DNA of 64,000 bases from Colwellia_A sp047621305 (GCA_047621305.1 JBLHNB010000014.1:13068-77067), one strand, 5' to 3'; positions 1-7,613 are shown, counted from the first letter of the stretch. Notes: generated from the letters alone by a model not told the origin. Numbers and translations: made by a program.

Positions 1-1
1 T

Positions 2-319
2 TATCGTCCGGTTATCATTCACAATGTGATGGAAAGTATCGAATTACTAACTGACGTGATGACCTCATTTGCAAAAAACTGTGTTAAAGGCCTTAGCCTA
101 AATCATGCACAAGTTGACGCTAACATGAAGAAAAACCTATCAGTGATCACCTTATTAGCACCAAAACTAGGTTATGAAAAGTCTGCACAAATTGTGAATA
201 TTGCAAACAGCAAAAATATATCATTGGCAGAAGCTGCCGAAGCACTCGATTTATTCACAGTGACTGAGTTTGAAGCGCTTTTACAACAAACATCTCATCA
301 CAAAGCACACAATGATTAA
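2..319 (+). CDS. fumC: Fumarate hydratase class II, C-terminal part
   Basis: The reading frame is open from the window edge (codons from base 2), so only the last ~105 residues are present. It begins YRPVIIHN and continues with helices typical of the C-terminal domain of the class II fumarase/aspartase superfamily: the RPVIIHN stretch, then LGYEKSAQIVNIA, then LAEAAEALDL. Class II fumarase interconverts fumarate and malate in the TCA cycle as a cytosolic tetramer. The active-site signature lies upstream of the window, so aspartate ammonia-lyase cannot be fully excluded, but the tail matches FumC better. No terminator is obvious before nhaA. Confidence 0.8.
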   Translation, partial: YRPVIIHNVMESIELLTDVMTSFAKNCVKGLSLNHAQVDANMKKNLSVITLLAPKLGYEKSAQIVNIANSKNISLAEAAEALDLFTVTEFEALLQQTSHHKAHND

Positions 320-496
320 GCCTATTGATAAATTTTCATCCAGATTAAATGTCATTACGGTTAAATACCATGTAATCGCAGCGCATAGTTAACCGTTATG
401 CATATTCACGTTAGATTTTTATTAGGCTCATCATTTAATAACACTGATTAAGAAGGGGTTAAACATATTAAATCACCTAAAGATAATAAGAACCCA

Positions 497-1816
497 TTGC
501 AACGAGGTCTTGAAAAGATCCATGTGCCTTTTTCAAATTTTATTCGCGCACAGACAACCTCCAGTGTATTTCTATTAATCGCCACAATTACCGCTCTATG
601 GTGGGCAAATTCAGCTTATTCGCTGTTTTATCAAGATTTGGTAAATACACCTATAGGTTTTTTCATCGGTGACTTTGAGCTGCGAGCATCTTTCAAACAC
701 ATTATTAATGATGGTTTAATGGTGATTTTTTTCCTCTTGCTGGGTCTTGAGATAAAACGAGAAGTGTTGGCTGGTGAGCTTGCAAGCCCTAAAAACCGGC
801 GCATGTTAATTTTATGCGCTGTCGGAGGTATGGTTATACCTGCGGTAATTTATTCTTTATTCAATTGGTCACTGGATTCACAAAATGGATGGGCCATCCC
901 GATGGCAACCGATACCGCATTTGCGTTGGGTGTGCTTACTCTTGTTAGAAAACATATTCCCATTAACTTGTTAGCCTTTATCGTTGGTCTTGCCATTGTC
1001 GATGATGTTGGTGCGATATTGGTTATCGCTGTATTTTATACTCAAGAAATATCGATAGTTTATCTATCGGCTACAATCGTGTTTATTGCGATGTTGATAT
1101 TGGCTAACTATGCAGGTGTTCGTCAGCCATTATTTTATATCGTTGCTGGTATTGTTACTTGGTGGGTTATGCTTCAGTCAGGTATTCATGCAACTGTGGC
1201 CGGTGTGGCTATCGCATTAACAGTGCCAGCTAGACCAAAATTAGAAACGGTAAAATCACTTGGTAATGCAAAATCAATCATAAGTTCAATGCAAAAAAAC
1301 ACCGAAGATATAGATGTTCTGGCAAGTAAGGTTGACCATGAAAAAGTGTTAGAAATAAGTGAATTATCAGAACACGCTAGTACGCCGTTGCGTCGTTGGG
1401 AAGATACCCTCGATTTGCCCGTGGCAATATTTATCTTGCCACTATTTGCGTTAGCTAATGCAGGCGTTGTATTTAGTGCAACCTCTTTTATAAATAGCCT
1501 GACACAACCCATTGGGCTGGGCATTATTTCGGGGTTAGTGTTTGGTAAATGTATTGGTATCTCTGGTGCATGTTGGTTGGGTCTGCGTTATAACATCGGG
1601 CGCTTACCTAAAAACATAAAATTACAACATATTATAGGGGCATCGTTAATAGCAGGAATAGGCTTCACTATGTCGACTTTCATTGCTGCTCTGGGGTTTG
1701 ATGCACAACCCGAACATCTACATAACGCAAAAACATCTATTCTAGTTGCATCAGGTTTATCAGCATTATTAGGGGTATTGTATTTTCGAATTACCGCTAT
1801 AAAGGAGATAACATGA
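497..1816 (+). CDS. nhaA: Na+/H+ antiporter NhaA
   Basis: Electroneutrality-breaking Na+/H+ antiporter of the inner membrane, used for pH and sodium homeostasis. About 11-12 hydrophobic segments are visible. The two transport aspartates are in AIVDDVGAI (D169, D170), and FFLLLGLEIKRE is the usual NhaA N-terminal motif. At 439 aa it is longer than E. coli NhaA (388 aa) because of a charged insertion at about residues 245-295, probably a cytoplasmic loop. No ATG or GTG is available at the 5' end: the TTG at 497 is used here. An ATT at 467 sits 8 nt after a strong AGAAGGGG ribosome-binding sequence and is an alternative. The stop overlaps the next start as ATGA, so the ATPase gene is translationally coupled. 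Confidence 0.92.
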   Translation: MQRGLEKIHVPFSNFIRAQTTSSVFLLIATITALWWANSAYSLFYQDLVNTPIGFFIGDFELRASFKHIINDGLMVIFFLLLGLEIKREVLAGELASPKNRRMLILCAVGGMVIPAVIYSLFNWSLDSQNGWAIPMATDTAFALGVLTLVRKHIPINLLAFIVGLAIVDDVGAILVIAVFYTQEISIVYLSATIVFIAMLILANYAGVRQPLFYIVAGIVTWWVMLQSGIHATVAGVAIALTVPARPKLETVKSLGNAKSIISSMQKNTEDIDVLASKVDHEKVLEISELSEHASTPLRRWEDTLDLPVAIFILPLFALANAGVVFSATSFINSLTQPIGLGIISGLVFGKCIGISGACWLGLRYNIGRLPKNIKLQHIIGASLIAGIGFTMSTFIAALGFDAQPEHLHNAKTSILVASGLSALLGVLYFRITAIKEIT

Positions 1817-4209
1817 ATTATGATCCGGTTTGTGGAATGAAAATTTCTAGTGGTACTGCAAGAGAAGCTGAAAAGTCAGTCGAATGGCAAGGAACAATTT
1901 TCTATTTTTGTAGTTCGTCTTGTGTTGATAAATTCAATGCTGATCCTGAACATTATGTGCATTCTGGTGAGAACGATTGCCATTCACAGGCGTGCGGTAC
2001 AGCCAAAACACATAAAGAGACTAATCCCGCAAGCAATCATAAAAGTAGCGACGCTAAAAATAGCGATAAAAATGCTGTTTTTACCTGTCCAATGCATCCT
2101 GAAATCCGCCAAAACACACCTGGTTTGTGCCCAAAATGTGGCATGGCACTAGAAACGACAAACTCTGGCGACAATGATGACACTAATAATAAAAACAATG
2201 AACTCAAGGATATGACGCGGCGCTTCTGGTGGAGTTTGAGTTTGAGTTTACCTTTGCTCATCATCACGATGGGAGATCTTATTCCAGGGGTAAATGTGGG
2301 TAACTGGATGGGCGAGAGTGCTTTTAACTGGCTACAGGCAATTTTAGCAACACCCGTGGTACTGTGGGGCGGGTGGCCGTTTTTTGTTCGCGCCGTTGAG
2401 TCATTCAAAAGTTGGCAGCTCAATATGTTCAGCCTAATTGGGCTAGGTACTGCTACCGCTTTTGTTTTCAGTTTGTTTGCTTTATTATTTTCTTCACAAC
2501 TGCCTGAAGCCTTTAAAATAGCAGGTAGAGCACCACTTTACTTTGAAGCGGCGGCAGTGATTATTACTTTAGTATTAATGGGGCAGGTACTTGAGCTTCG
2601 TGCTCGTTCGAAAACTAACAGTGCCATAAAGTCTTTGTTGCAACTGGCTCCCGATGAGGCTTTGCGCGTTAACTCAGATGGCAACGAAGAACAAGTCGCG
2701 CTTGATGAAGTTCAAGTCGGTGACCCATTGCGGGTTAAACCGGGCGGTAAGATCCCAGTAGATGGTGAAATTATCGAAGGCCATTCTCATGTTGATGAAT
2801 CCATGATCACTGGCGAACCTGCACCAGTAAGTAAAAAAACAGCGAGTAAAGTAACAGCAGGAACGCTAAATACCACAGGAACATTCCTCCTTAGGGCCGA
2901 AAAAGTGGGTAATGATACCTTGCTTGCAAGAATGATTGAGTTAGTGAATGATGCTGGACGTTCGCGAGCACCCATTCAAAAACTTGCAGATAAAGTATCT
3001 CGTTGGTTTGTACCTTTTGTTATCTTGGTTGCCATCGCTGCCTTTACTGTTTGGGCAACGGTTGGACCAGCACCGGCATTAGCAAATGCTTTGGTGGTTG
3101 GCGTATCCGTGCTCATTATCGCTTGTCCCTGTGCTTTAGGGTTGGCAACGCCAATGTCGATTATGGTTGGCATTGGTAGAGGGGCACAAGAAGGCTTATT
3201 GATTAAAGATGCCGAAGCATTAGAACTAATGGAGAAAGTGGATACCTTGATTGTCGACAAAACCGGTACGCTGACAGAAGGGCGACCAACAGTGCAACAG
3301 ATATTGGTAAGCGATGAAGCCAAAAAAGAAAATTTTACGGAAAACGATGTATTGTTATTTGCAGCAAGTTTAGAAACGTCAAGTGAACACCCATTGGCGA
3401 CGGCTATTGTTGCGCACGCAAAACAGGAGCATTTGGAGCTCAAACCGATCAGTGATTTTAAATCAATTACCGGACAGGGCGTCAGCGCGACAATCGACGA
3501 TAAATCTATATTAATTGGTAATGACCGCTTAATTGAAGCAAAAAAAATAGATCCTTCTTCCTTAAAATCGCAAGCAGAATCAATCAGAAAGGGTGGGGAA
3601 ACGGTTATCTTCGTCGCTATCGATGGTTTGTTGGCAGGTATTATTGGTATCGGCGATGCTATCAAAAAAACCACCGCTCAAGCAATAGAACAACTCCATC
3701 AAGCTGGCTTGAAAATAGTGGTATTAACTGGCGATAACGCGACCACAGCTAAGGTTGTTGCTAAAACTCTAGGCCTTGATGACGTGGAGGCGGATGCTAC
3801 CCCAGAAGACAAACTTAATTATCTTAAAGAATTGCAAAAACAAGGACATATTGTCGTAATGGCAGGTGACGGAATTAATGACGCACCCGCACTTGCCAAG
3901 GCTGATGTTGGCATTGCAATGGGAACAGGTACCGATGTTGCCATGAACAGCGCAAGAATAGTGTTGGTTAAAGGCGATTTGCGTGGCATCACTAAAGCCC
4001 GTTTACTAAGTCAACACACCATGAGTAATATCCGCCAGAATTTATTTTTCGCCTTTATTTATAACTTTCTCGGTGTGTCAGTTGCTGCTGGTATTTTATA
4101 TCCTTGGTTTGGTTTATTACTCAGCCCAATGATAGCCAGTGCTGCAATGAGCCTTAGCTCAGTATCCGTCATCGTCAATGCCCTTAGGTTAAAAACTCAA
4201 ACGCTTTAG
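1813..4209 (+). CDS. Heavy-metal P1B-type ATPase (copper-translocating), YHS-type N terminus
   Basis: Cu+/Ag+-type export ATPase of the inner membrane, 798 aa. The N terminus is a YHS/TRASH metal-binding domain (C7 in DPVCGM, then YFCSSSC with C33 and C37), followed at about residues 88-115 by a second cysteine/methionine motif (TCPMHPE...CPKCGM). The usual HMA (CxxC) domains are absent. Core motifs: CPC at 438-440 in the ion-binding helix, phospho-acceptor D482 in DKTGTLT, the SEHPLATA motif, and GDGINDAPAL near 685-693. CPC indicates monovalent copper or silver. A ribosome-binding site AAAGGAG precedes ATG at 1813, and the start overlaps the nhaA stop by 4 nt, so the two are one operon. Assignment as copA or silP is not decided by sequence alone. 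Confidence 0.93.
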   Translation: MNYDPVCGMKISSGTAREAEKSVEWQGTIFYFCSSSCVDKFNADPEHYVHSGENDCHSQACGTAKTHKETNPASNHKSSDAKNSDKNAVFTCPMHPEIRQNTPGLCPKCGMALETTNSGDNDDTNNKNNELKDMTRRFWWSLSLSLPLLIITMGDLIPGVNVGNWMGESAFNWLQAILATPVVLWGGWPFFVRAVESFKSWQLNMFSLIGLGTATAFVFSLFALLFSSQLPEAFKIAGRAPLYFEAAAVIITLVLMGQVLELRARSKTNSAIKSLLQLAPDEALRVNSDGNEEQVALDEVQVGDPLRVKPGGKIPVDGEIIEGHSHVDESMITGEPAPVSKKTASKVTAGTLNTTGTFLLRAEKVGNDTLLARMIELVNDAGRSRAPIQKLADKVSRWFVPFVILVAIAAFTVWATVGPAPALANALVVGVSVLIIACPCALGLATPMSIMVGIGRGAQEGLLIKDAEALELMEKVDTLIVDKTGTLTEGRPTVQQILVSDEAKKENFTENDVLLFAASLETSSEHPLATAIVAHAKQEHLELKPISDFKSITGQGVSATIDDKSILIGNDRLIEAKKIDPSSLKSQAESIRKGGETVIFVAIDGLLAGIIGIGDAIKKTTAQAIEQLHQAGLKIVVLTGDNATTAKVVAKTLGLDDVEADATPEDKLNYLKELQKQGHIVVMAGDGINDAPALAKADVGIAMGTGTDVAMNSARIVLVKGDLRGITKARLLSQHTMSNIRQNLFFAFIYNFLGVSVAAGILYPWFGLLLSPMIASAAMSLSSVSVIVNALRLKTQTL

Positions 4210-4301
4210 CGTGCAATATCGTTGAGTATGATATTCCCTAATCATTTTGGCTGTGGGTACGTTATCGAACAGAGTCTTAATGTTTCTCGCTTTATAATTA
4301 T

Positions 4302-4620
4302 TTATGTGTATTTGAATAGAGTGATAAAGAATATGACTTGAGTATAGTTTTTTTGCGTTTGCGTTTGCATTTGCATTTGTATGGGTAGTAATACTTTAAC
4401 CAAGACTAACGATACGTTTGCTAAATTCACTAGCTGGTATGGATTTTGTTGTGATGGCCATGCTTGCATTGTGATGTATCCGCAATCAGGATCCGTTTCA
4501 TCTTCTGGTGCACCAATAATCCAAACTTCACAATTTTATTTTTGAAATCAGGTTTCATCATCTCGGAGAATTCGATAAGTTGTATGGCTATTTCAACGTG
4601 AGGTGCAAAAATTAAGCGAA
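4302..4620 (-). pseudogene. Possible decayed ORF, function unknown
   Basis: On the minus strand one frame reads protein-like sequence (about FAPHVEIAIQLIEFSEMM...IVKF) down to about 4524, and a second frame continues it (WIIGAPEDETDPDCGYITM...) to a stop at 4302. Adding one base at the TTT near 4523 would join them. The distal part runs through the hexamer repeat and becomes QMQMQTQTQ. I do not recognise a family. It could also be chance coding-like sequence. Confidence 0.3.
4352..4381. repeat. Hexamer tandem repeat (TTTGCR)5
   Basis: Five consecutive 6-bp units: TTTGCG twice, TTTGCA twice, TTTGTA once. It lies between the ATPase gene and the toxin-antitoxin pair and inside the putative decayed ORF. 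Such a short tract is prone to slippage. Confidence 0.85.
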
Positions 4621-4680
4621 TGCTGTGCTAAAATATTTTGGTTCAACTAACATGCTTTACCTTCTTCTCTATATGATTAA

Positions 4681-4977
4681 CTAATTCTTAATGTGTTTAG
4701 ATGGTTCCATTGATTGGTGCAACACATCAATAATATCTATATGGGTATTATTCACTCGATAGTAAATAGTATGTGAGCCTACAAAATCACTGTAATACCC
4801 AACGTTTAAATCTTCTCTTAATATTCCATGTAATGGATTTTCTGCTAGTTCATTAAATCGATCTCGAATGCTCAGGAGGTAAGTTTTAGTTCTCTTAGTA
4901 CCAAAACTTTTAATGGAATACGCCCGAATACTTTTCAAACTATTTTGCGCTTCAGGCGATAAAATAAATTGTGACAT
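4681..4977 (-). CDS. parE: ParE/RelE-superfamily toxin
   Basis: 98 aa, the usual ParE toxin size. It shows the family pattern: N-terminal LSPEAQNSLKSIRAYS helix, FGTKRTKTYLLSIRDRFNELAENP helix pair, and a C-terminal strand YYRVNNTHIDIIDVLHQSM. ParE toxins of this kind poison DNA gyrase; RelE relatives cut mRNA, and the sequence alone does not separate the outcomes completely. It overlaps the antitoxin stop by one base (TAATG), so it is translationally coupled to parD. Expression should be repressed by the ParD-ParE complex at the palindrome upstream of parD. Confidence 0.88.
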   Translation of the reverse strand: MSQFILSPEAQNSLKSIRAYSIKSFGTKRTKTYLLSIRDRFNELAENPLHGILREDLNVGYYSDFVGSHTIYYRVNNTHIDIIDVLHQSMEPSKHIKN

Positions 4978-5213
4978 TATCCGATCAGTTCTTGCATAAA
5001 ACTATCACCATCAACGCCTTCCCCTCGATCAAGCTGTGCTTCACCAACTGAAAGTTTCTTTCTTAATAAGTCTAATTTTGTTTCATGCTCTTCAAGAAGA
5101 CGAAGACCTGCTCTCACAGCTTCACTCGTTGATTCAAATCGACCTTGTTGGATTTTATTTTCAACAAACCCTCCAAAATGGTCTCCTAATGTGACACTGG
5201 TATTTCTTTGCAT
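4977..5213 (-). CDS. parD: ParD-type ribbon-helix-helix antitoxin
   Basis: 78 aa. The N-terminal half (TSVTLGDHFGGFVENKIQQGRFESTSEAVRAGLRLLEE) is the classic ParD/CopG-like ribbon-helix-helix DNA-binding module, with GRFESTSEAVRAGL as its signature. The acidic C-terminal tail is the part that normally folds over the toxin. The start ATG at 5213 has a good ribosome-binding site, AGAGAGG. The toxin follows with a one-base overlap. The pair lies next to recombinase genes in an accessory patch, as many type II systems do. Confidence 0.88.
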   Translation of the reverse strand: MQRNTSVTLGDHFGGFVENKIQQGRFESTSEAVRAGLRLLEEHETKLDLLRKKLSVGEAQLDRGEGVDGDSFMQELIG

Positions 5214-5230
5214 AAATCACCTCTCTTGTT

Positions 5231-5247
5231 GTATTACATTCTAATAC
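5231..5247. promoter_or_regulatory. Putative ParD operator (inverted repeat)
   Basis: Perfect inverted repeat GTATTA-N5-TAATAC located 18 bases upstream of the parD start. ParD-family ribbon-helix-helix proteins autoregulate by binding such palindromes; the assignment is inference from position and symmetry. Confidence 0.6.
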
Positions 5248-5287
5248 ACCATAAATGTATGTCAATGCTTTGGCCTATTCATTAGCA

Positions 5288-5377
5288 TTATGTGATTTCT
5301 TTGATAACTCTTTGTACAGTGCCGGTACCTAGACCGAGGGTTTTGGCTATTTTAAGCATTATATAGTCGAACGCCAT
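5288..5377 (-). pseudogene. Fragment of a serine recombinase/resolvase (C-terminal HTH)
   Basis: The minus strand encodes 29 residues ending in KIAKTLGLGTGTVQRVIKEIT. This is the helix-turn-helix found at the C terminus of resolvase/invertase-type serine recombinases. An ATG at 5377 starts the frame, but nothing of the catalytic domain is present upstream. It is best read as the tail left over from a deleted recombinase gene, between parDE and a tyrosine recombinase. Confidence 0.55.
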
Positions 5378-5473
5378 AAATAAACGTTAACTTTCGTGTA
5401 CTTTTTAATAAGAGAATGGCAAATATAATCACTAATTTAATCACAAGAATAGCGACTTAACGATGGCAGAACT

Positions 5474-6727
5474 TTAATCAACCTTTCTTCTTTTACCACT
5501 TTCAGCACGTTTCTTATTTTCGCTTTGAACATATACAGTGTCAGTTGTTGCCATACTTGCATGGCCAAGATCTTCTGAAATATCTTTAAGAGGGCGGCCG
5601 CGTTCAATTTCCATACTTGCACCGGTATGTCTTAACCAGTGGGCAGAAGCTTCTTTCAATTTTAACGCCTTATTTTCACCTTCTAAATTACGCATATTGT
5701 CATGTGCTTGATCGAAAACACTTTGAACTAAACGTCGTAAATGTCGAGATGTCATACCACCTTGACCACGGATTTTTTCGACTAGAATCGAATTTTCATT
5801 GCTTGATGGCAAGCCTAACAAACCACGGGAAGAGCGATAACGTTCTAAAAAAGGTAAAAAATCGATAGGCACAGTAATATCCCGCAATTTACGACTTTTA
5901 CCAAAGACTTTAAGCCACCAGTTTTCATCATCATCTTGCCAAAAGTGTCCCATTGTTGGCGACCAATTATCACGCTCAGATAATTCTGAAATCCTTAAAA
6001 ATAGGGTTTTTAAGGAAGCTATCACAAATAAATTCCGCTCACACAGTGGATTTTCATCAGCCATTTCAACAGCAGTATCTAAAACATATTGCCATTGACT
6101 ACCGGTTAAGCGTTTGATTTCTTTAACTTGTGAGTCAATGATAAAGTGGCGACAATCCTTTTTAGCTATCTGTGCTGGGTTACCAATACAAAAATCTTCA
6201 GCCATTAAGTAGTTATAGAAAACGATGATTGCTGTAAACATTGACGAAAGTGTTTGTTGTGATGGACGATATTTTTTCTTATCAAGTATATATTGAGATT
6301 TTTGACTTTTAGGTGCTTGAATTTTATATGGAAACCAAAGCTCATTAGCTGTTGAATAACCGTTGGCCAGTTTGAAGCGTTCTTGATTTGATGTGCCAAT
6401 CCAAGTGACTGGTGGCTGCCAACAAAAGTCAGCATATTCAAGTAAGTCTGATTTACGTAATTGGTCAATTGGTTTTTGCTTTTCAATAAAGGCCCATAAA
6501 AGAAACCGTTCAACGTCATTTCTAAATCGCTCATAAGTATGTGCAGATTTATTTCTACCGATATAGGTAAGAAATATTTTCCCCCAATTAAATTGCTCAA
6601 GCCACCAGGGTTCATTAGCTGCAAAAATTTCATCTAACTGAGGATAATCTTCAAGATCAAATTCACATAAATCAATGTATGGTGGATATAAAGGAACAGG
6701 CTTATTTAAGGTCTTAGTTGATGACAT
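5474..6727 (-). CDS. Tyrosine-family site-specific recombinase
   Basis: 417 aa phage-integrase family protein. The residues of the C-terminal catalytic domain are visible: R245 in LFLRISEL, a lysine near 277 in the FGKSRK hairpin, H363 and R366 in SAHWLRHTGAS, H389 in DLGHASMATTD, and nucleophile Y399. The N-terminal part contains a SAM-like core-binding region (about 60-180) after a family-specific leader. It breaks and rejoins DNA at short inverted-repeat sites. It lacks the size and extra motif of integron integrases. Upstream at 6798-6829 lies a strong inverted repeat, and a related repeat recurs at about 7448, which may be its targets. It appears intact. Confidence 0.9.
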   Translation of the reverse strand: MSSTKTLNKPVPLYPPYIDLCEFDLEDYPQLDEIFAANEPWWLEQFNWGKIFLTYIGRNKSAHTYERFRNDVERFLLWAFIEKQKPIDQLRKSDLLEYADFCWQPPVTWIGTSNQERFKLANGYSTANELWFPYKIQAPKSQKSQYILDKKKYRPSQQTLSSMFTAIIVFYNYLMAEDFCIGNPAQIAKKDCRHFIIDSQVKEIKRLTGSQWQYVLDTAVEMADENPLCERNLFVIASLKTLFLRISELSERDNWSPTMGHFWQDDDENWWLKVFGKSRKLRDITVPIDFLPFLERYRSSRGLLGLPSSNENSILVEKIRGQGGMTSRHLRRLVQSVFDQAHDNMRNLEGENKALKLKEASAHWLRHTGASMEIERGRPLKDISEDLGHASMATTDTVYVQSENKKRAESGKRRKVD

Positions 6728-6797
6728 TTATTGAATACCAAATTTTGAATTCTAAGGATAATTATACGCATGAAGCTAGTGTAAACTACCACCCCTA

Positions 6798-6829
6798 CTA
6801 TGTCCAATACTGAAGAGTATCGGACATAG
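6798..6829. repeat. Long inverted repeat upstream of the integrase
   Basis: CTATGTCC and GGACATAG form 8-bp outer arms, ATACT and AGTAT form 5-bp inner arms, with one A/C mismatch and a GAAG centre. There is no T-run, so it is not a normal terminator. The arm-core-arm layout and the position 70 bases upstream of the tyrosine recombinase suggest a recombination or attachment site, by inference. Confidence 0.6.
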
Positions 6830-6891
6830 TGGATGTGTATAACTGAGTGTGTGTTACCTGTAATCATTGCTCAGAATTTAAATAATACTTC
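6798..6891. repeat. Imperfect direct repeat, copy A (cassette boundary)
   Basis: Shares the exact 12-mer AAGAGTATCGGA (6813-6824) with copy B (7460-7471). Similarity is recognisable with gaps through ATCATT...TCAG...TTTAAAT...ACTT further right. The two copies are 647 bases apart and flank the small-peptide gene. Confidence 0.55.
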
Positions 6892-7112
6892 CAGTTTCTT
6901 TATCAGTTTCACTTATCTCTTTATGCACCAATGAAATAAAAGAACTATCCAATTACTATAAAATCTTACCTGTAAAATTAATTAAGCTATTTTCGCCACT
7001 TCACAGCAATTTTTTACATACTACCCTAGGAGATATTAAAGGATGCATCAGAAACTGATTTTCTATAGTGTTAAAATAATACGCTTGATTATATATCTAA
7101 ATACACAAGTTG

Positions 7113-7134
7113 AGCTTGTTAGTTTTAACAAGCT
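7113..7134. other. Hairpin in the leader of the small-peptide gene
   Basis: Perfect 9-bp stem AGCTTGTTA / TAACAAGCT with a 4-base loop, ending about 50 bases before the start codon at 7186. It may be a 5'-UTR structure of that transcript. Confidence 0.5.
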
Positions 7135-7185
7135 ACGTCATCATTATAAGCAATGAAACTTACAACCAATAATAGGGAGGAAAAC

Positions 7186-7278
7186 ATGGAAATAGAATTA
7201 TTACTAAGAACTGTAATGGCTGTCGCTGGTTCGATAACAGCATATTTTAGCTATAAGAAAATGAAAGGAAGGAAATGA
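7186..7278 (+). CDS. Small hydrophobic membrane peptide, 30 aa, unknown
   Basis: Reads MEIELLLRTVMAVAGSITAY then FSYKKMKGRK: one probable membrane-spanning helix (about 4-22) with a lysine/arginine-rich tail. The start has an excellent ribosome-binding site (GGGAGG, 5 bases before ATG), a leader hairpin lies upstream and a strong intrinsic terminator follows 75 bases after the stop, so this looks like a complete transcription unit. It sits between two direct repeats beside a tyrosine recombinase. I do not recognise a family. Size and charge layout resemble type I toxins or other small membrane proteins, but no antisense RNA was identified. Confidence 0.6.
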   Translation: MEIELLLRTVMAVAGSITAYFSYKKMKGRK

Positions 7279-7353
7279 AGAGACTTAGGTTAACAATCCT
7301 GCAAGATTACTAAGCCTCAACATAGATAATCATGTACATAGTACATCAAACAC

Positions 7354-7384
7354 AAAAGACGTCAATTATAGACGTCTTTTTTTA
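7354..7384 (+). terminator. Intrinsic terminator of the small-peptide gene
   Basis: Perfect 10-bp stem AAAAGACGTC / GACGTCTTTT with a 7-base loop, continuing into a T-run. Confidence 0.85.
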
Positions 7385-7447
7385 CATCTAAAAGAACCTA
7401 TCAAGGTATCAAAAGCGCCCTATTACAACACAAATAATCAAAAGTGG

Positions 7448-7540
7448 TACATACCTGTTAAGAGTATCGGATATAATGAGGTATGTAGAACATGAAGCTA
7501 TTGTCTCTGTGATCATGTTCAGCATTTTAAATTACTTATA
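7448..7540. repeat. Imperfect direct repeat, copy B (cassette boundary)
   Basis: Contains AAGAGTATCGGA at 7460-7471 as in copy A. It is itself framed by the inverted arms TACATACCT (7448-7456) and AGGTATGTA (7479-7487). It ends about 70 bases before the 3' end of mtfA. Confidence 0.55.
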
Positions 7541-7613
7541 AGCCATTTTCTTTCATTTTATGATAATAAAGCATACCCGCTTTAAGTCTTCCAAGTAATA
7601 TTTACTAAACCAG

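Larger units (their letters stand above)
4210..4680. other. Gene-poor stretch between the copper ATPase and parDE
   Basis: 471 bases without an intact gene. It holds a hexamer tandem repeat at 4352-4381 (two TTTGCG, two TTTGCA, one TTTGTA) and, on the minus strand, a protein-like but frame-broken stretch (listed separately). No clear terminator with a T-run was seen after the ATPase gene. Confidence 0.6.
6728..7185. other. Non-coding stretch upstream of the tiny membrane-peptide gene
   Basis: 458 bases with no protein gene that I can support. It contains the 6798-6829 inverted repeat, the first of two imperfect direct repeats (about 6798-6891) and a hairpin at 7113-7134. The rest is AT-rich and featureless to me. 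Confidence 0.6.
7279..7613. other. Stretch between the small-peptide gene and mtfA
   Basis: 335 bases without a gene. It contains the terminator at 7354-7384 and direct-repeat copy B (about 7448-7540). Nothing else was recognised. Confidence 0.6.

Noticed and set aside
2037..3674. Long open frames antisense to the copper ATPase gene
   Set aside because: They lie fully inside a gene with complete catalytic motifs, lack ribosome-binding sites and have non-protein-like composition.
6798..6829. Terminator of the integrase or small-peptide gene
   Set aside because: The stem is long, but no T-run follows on either strand and it lies upstream of the integrase start.
6798..7540. Integron attC sites around the small-peptide gene
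   Set aside because: No paired GTTRRRY core sites, and the recombinase lacks the length and extra motif of integron integrases.
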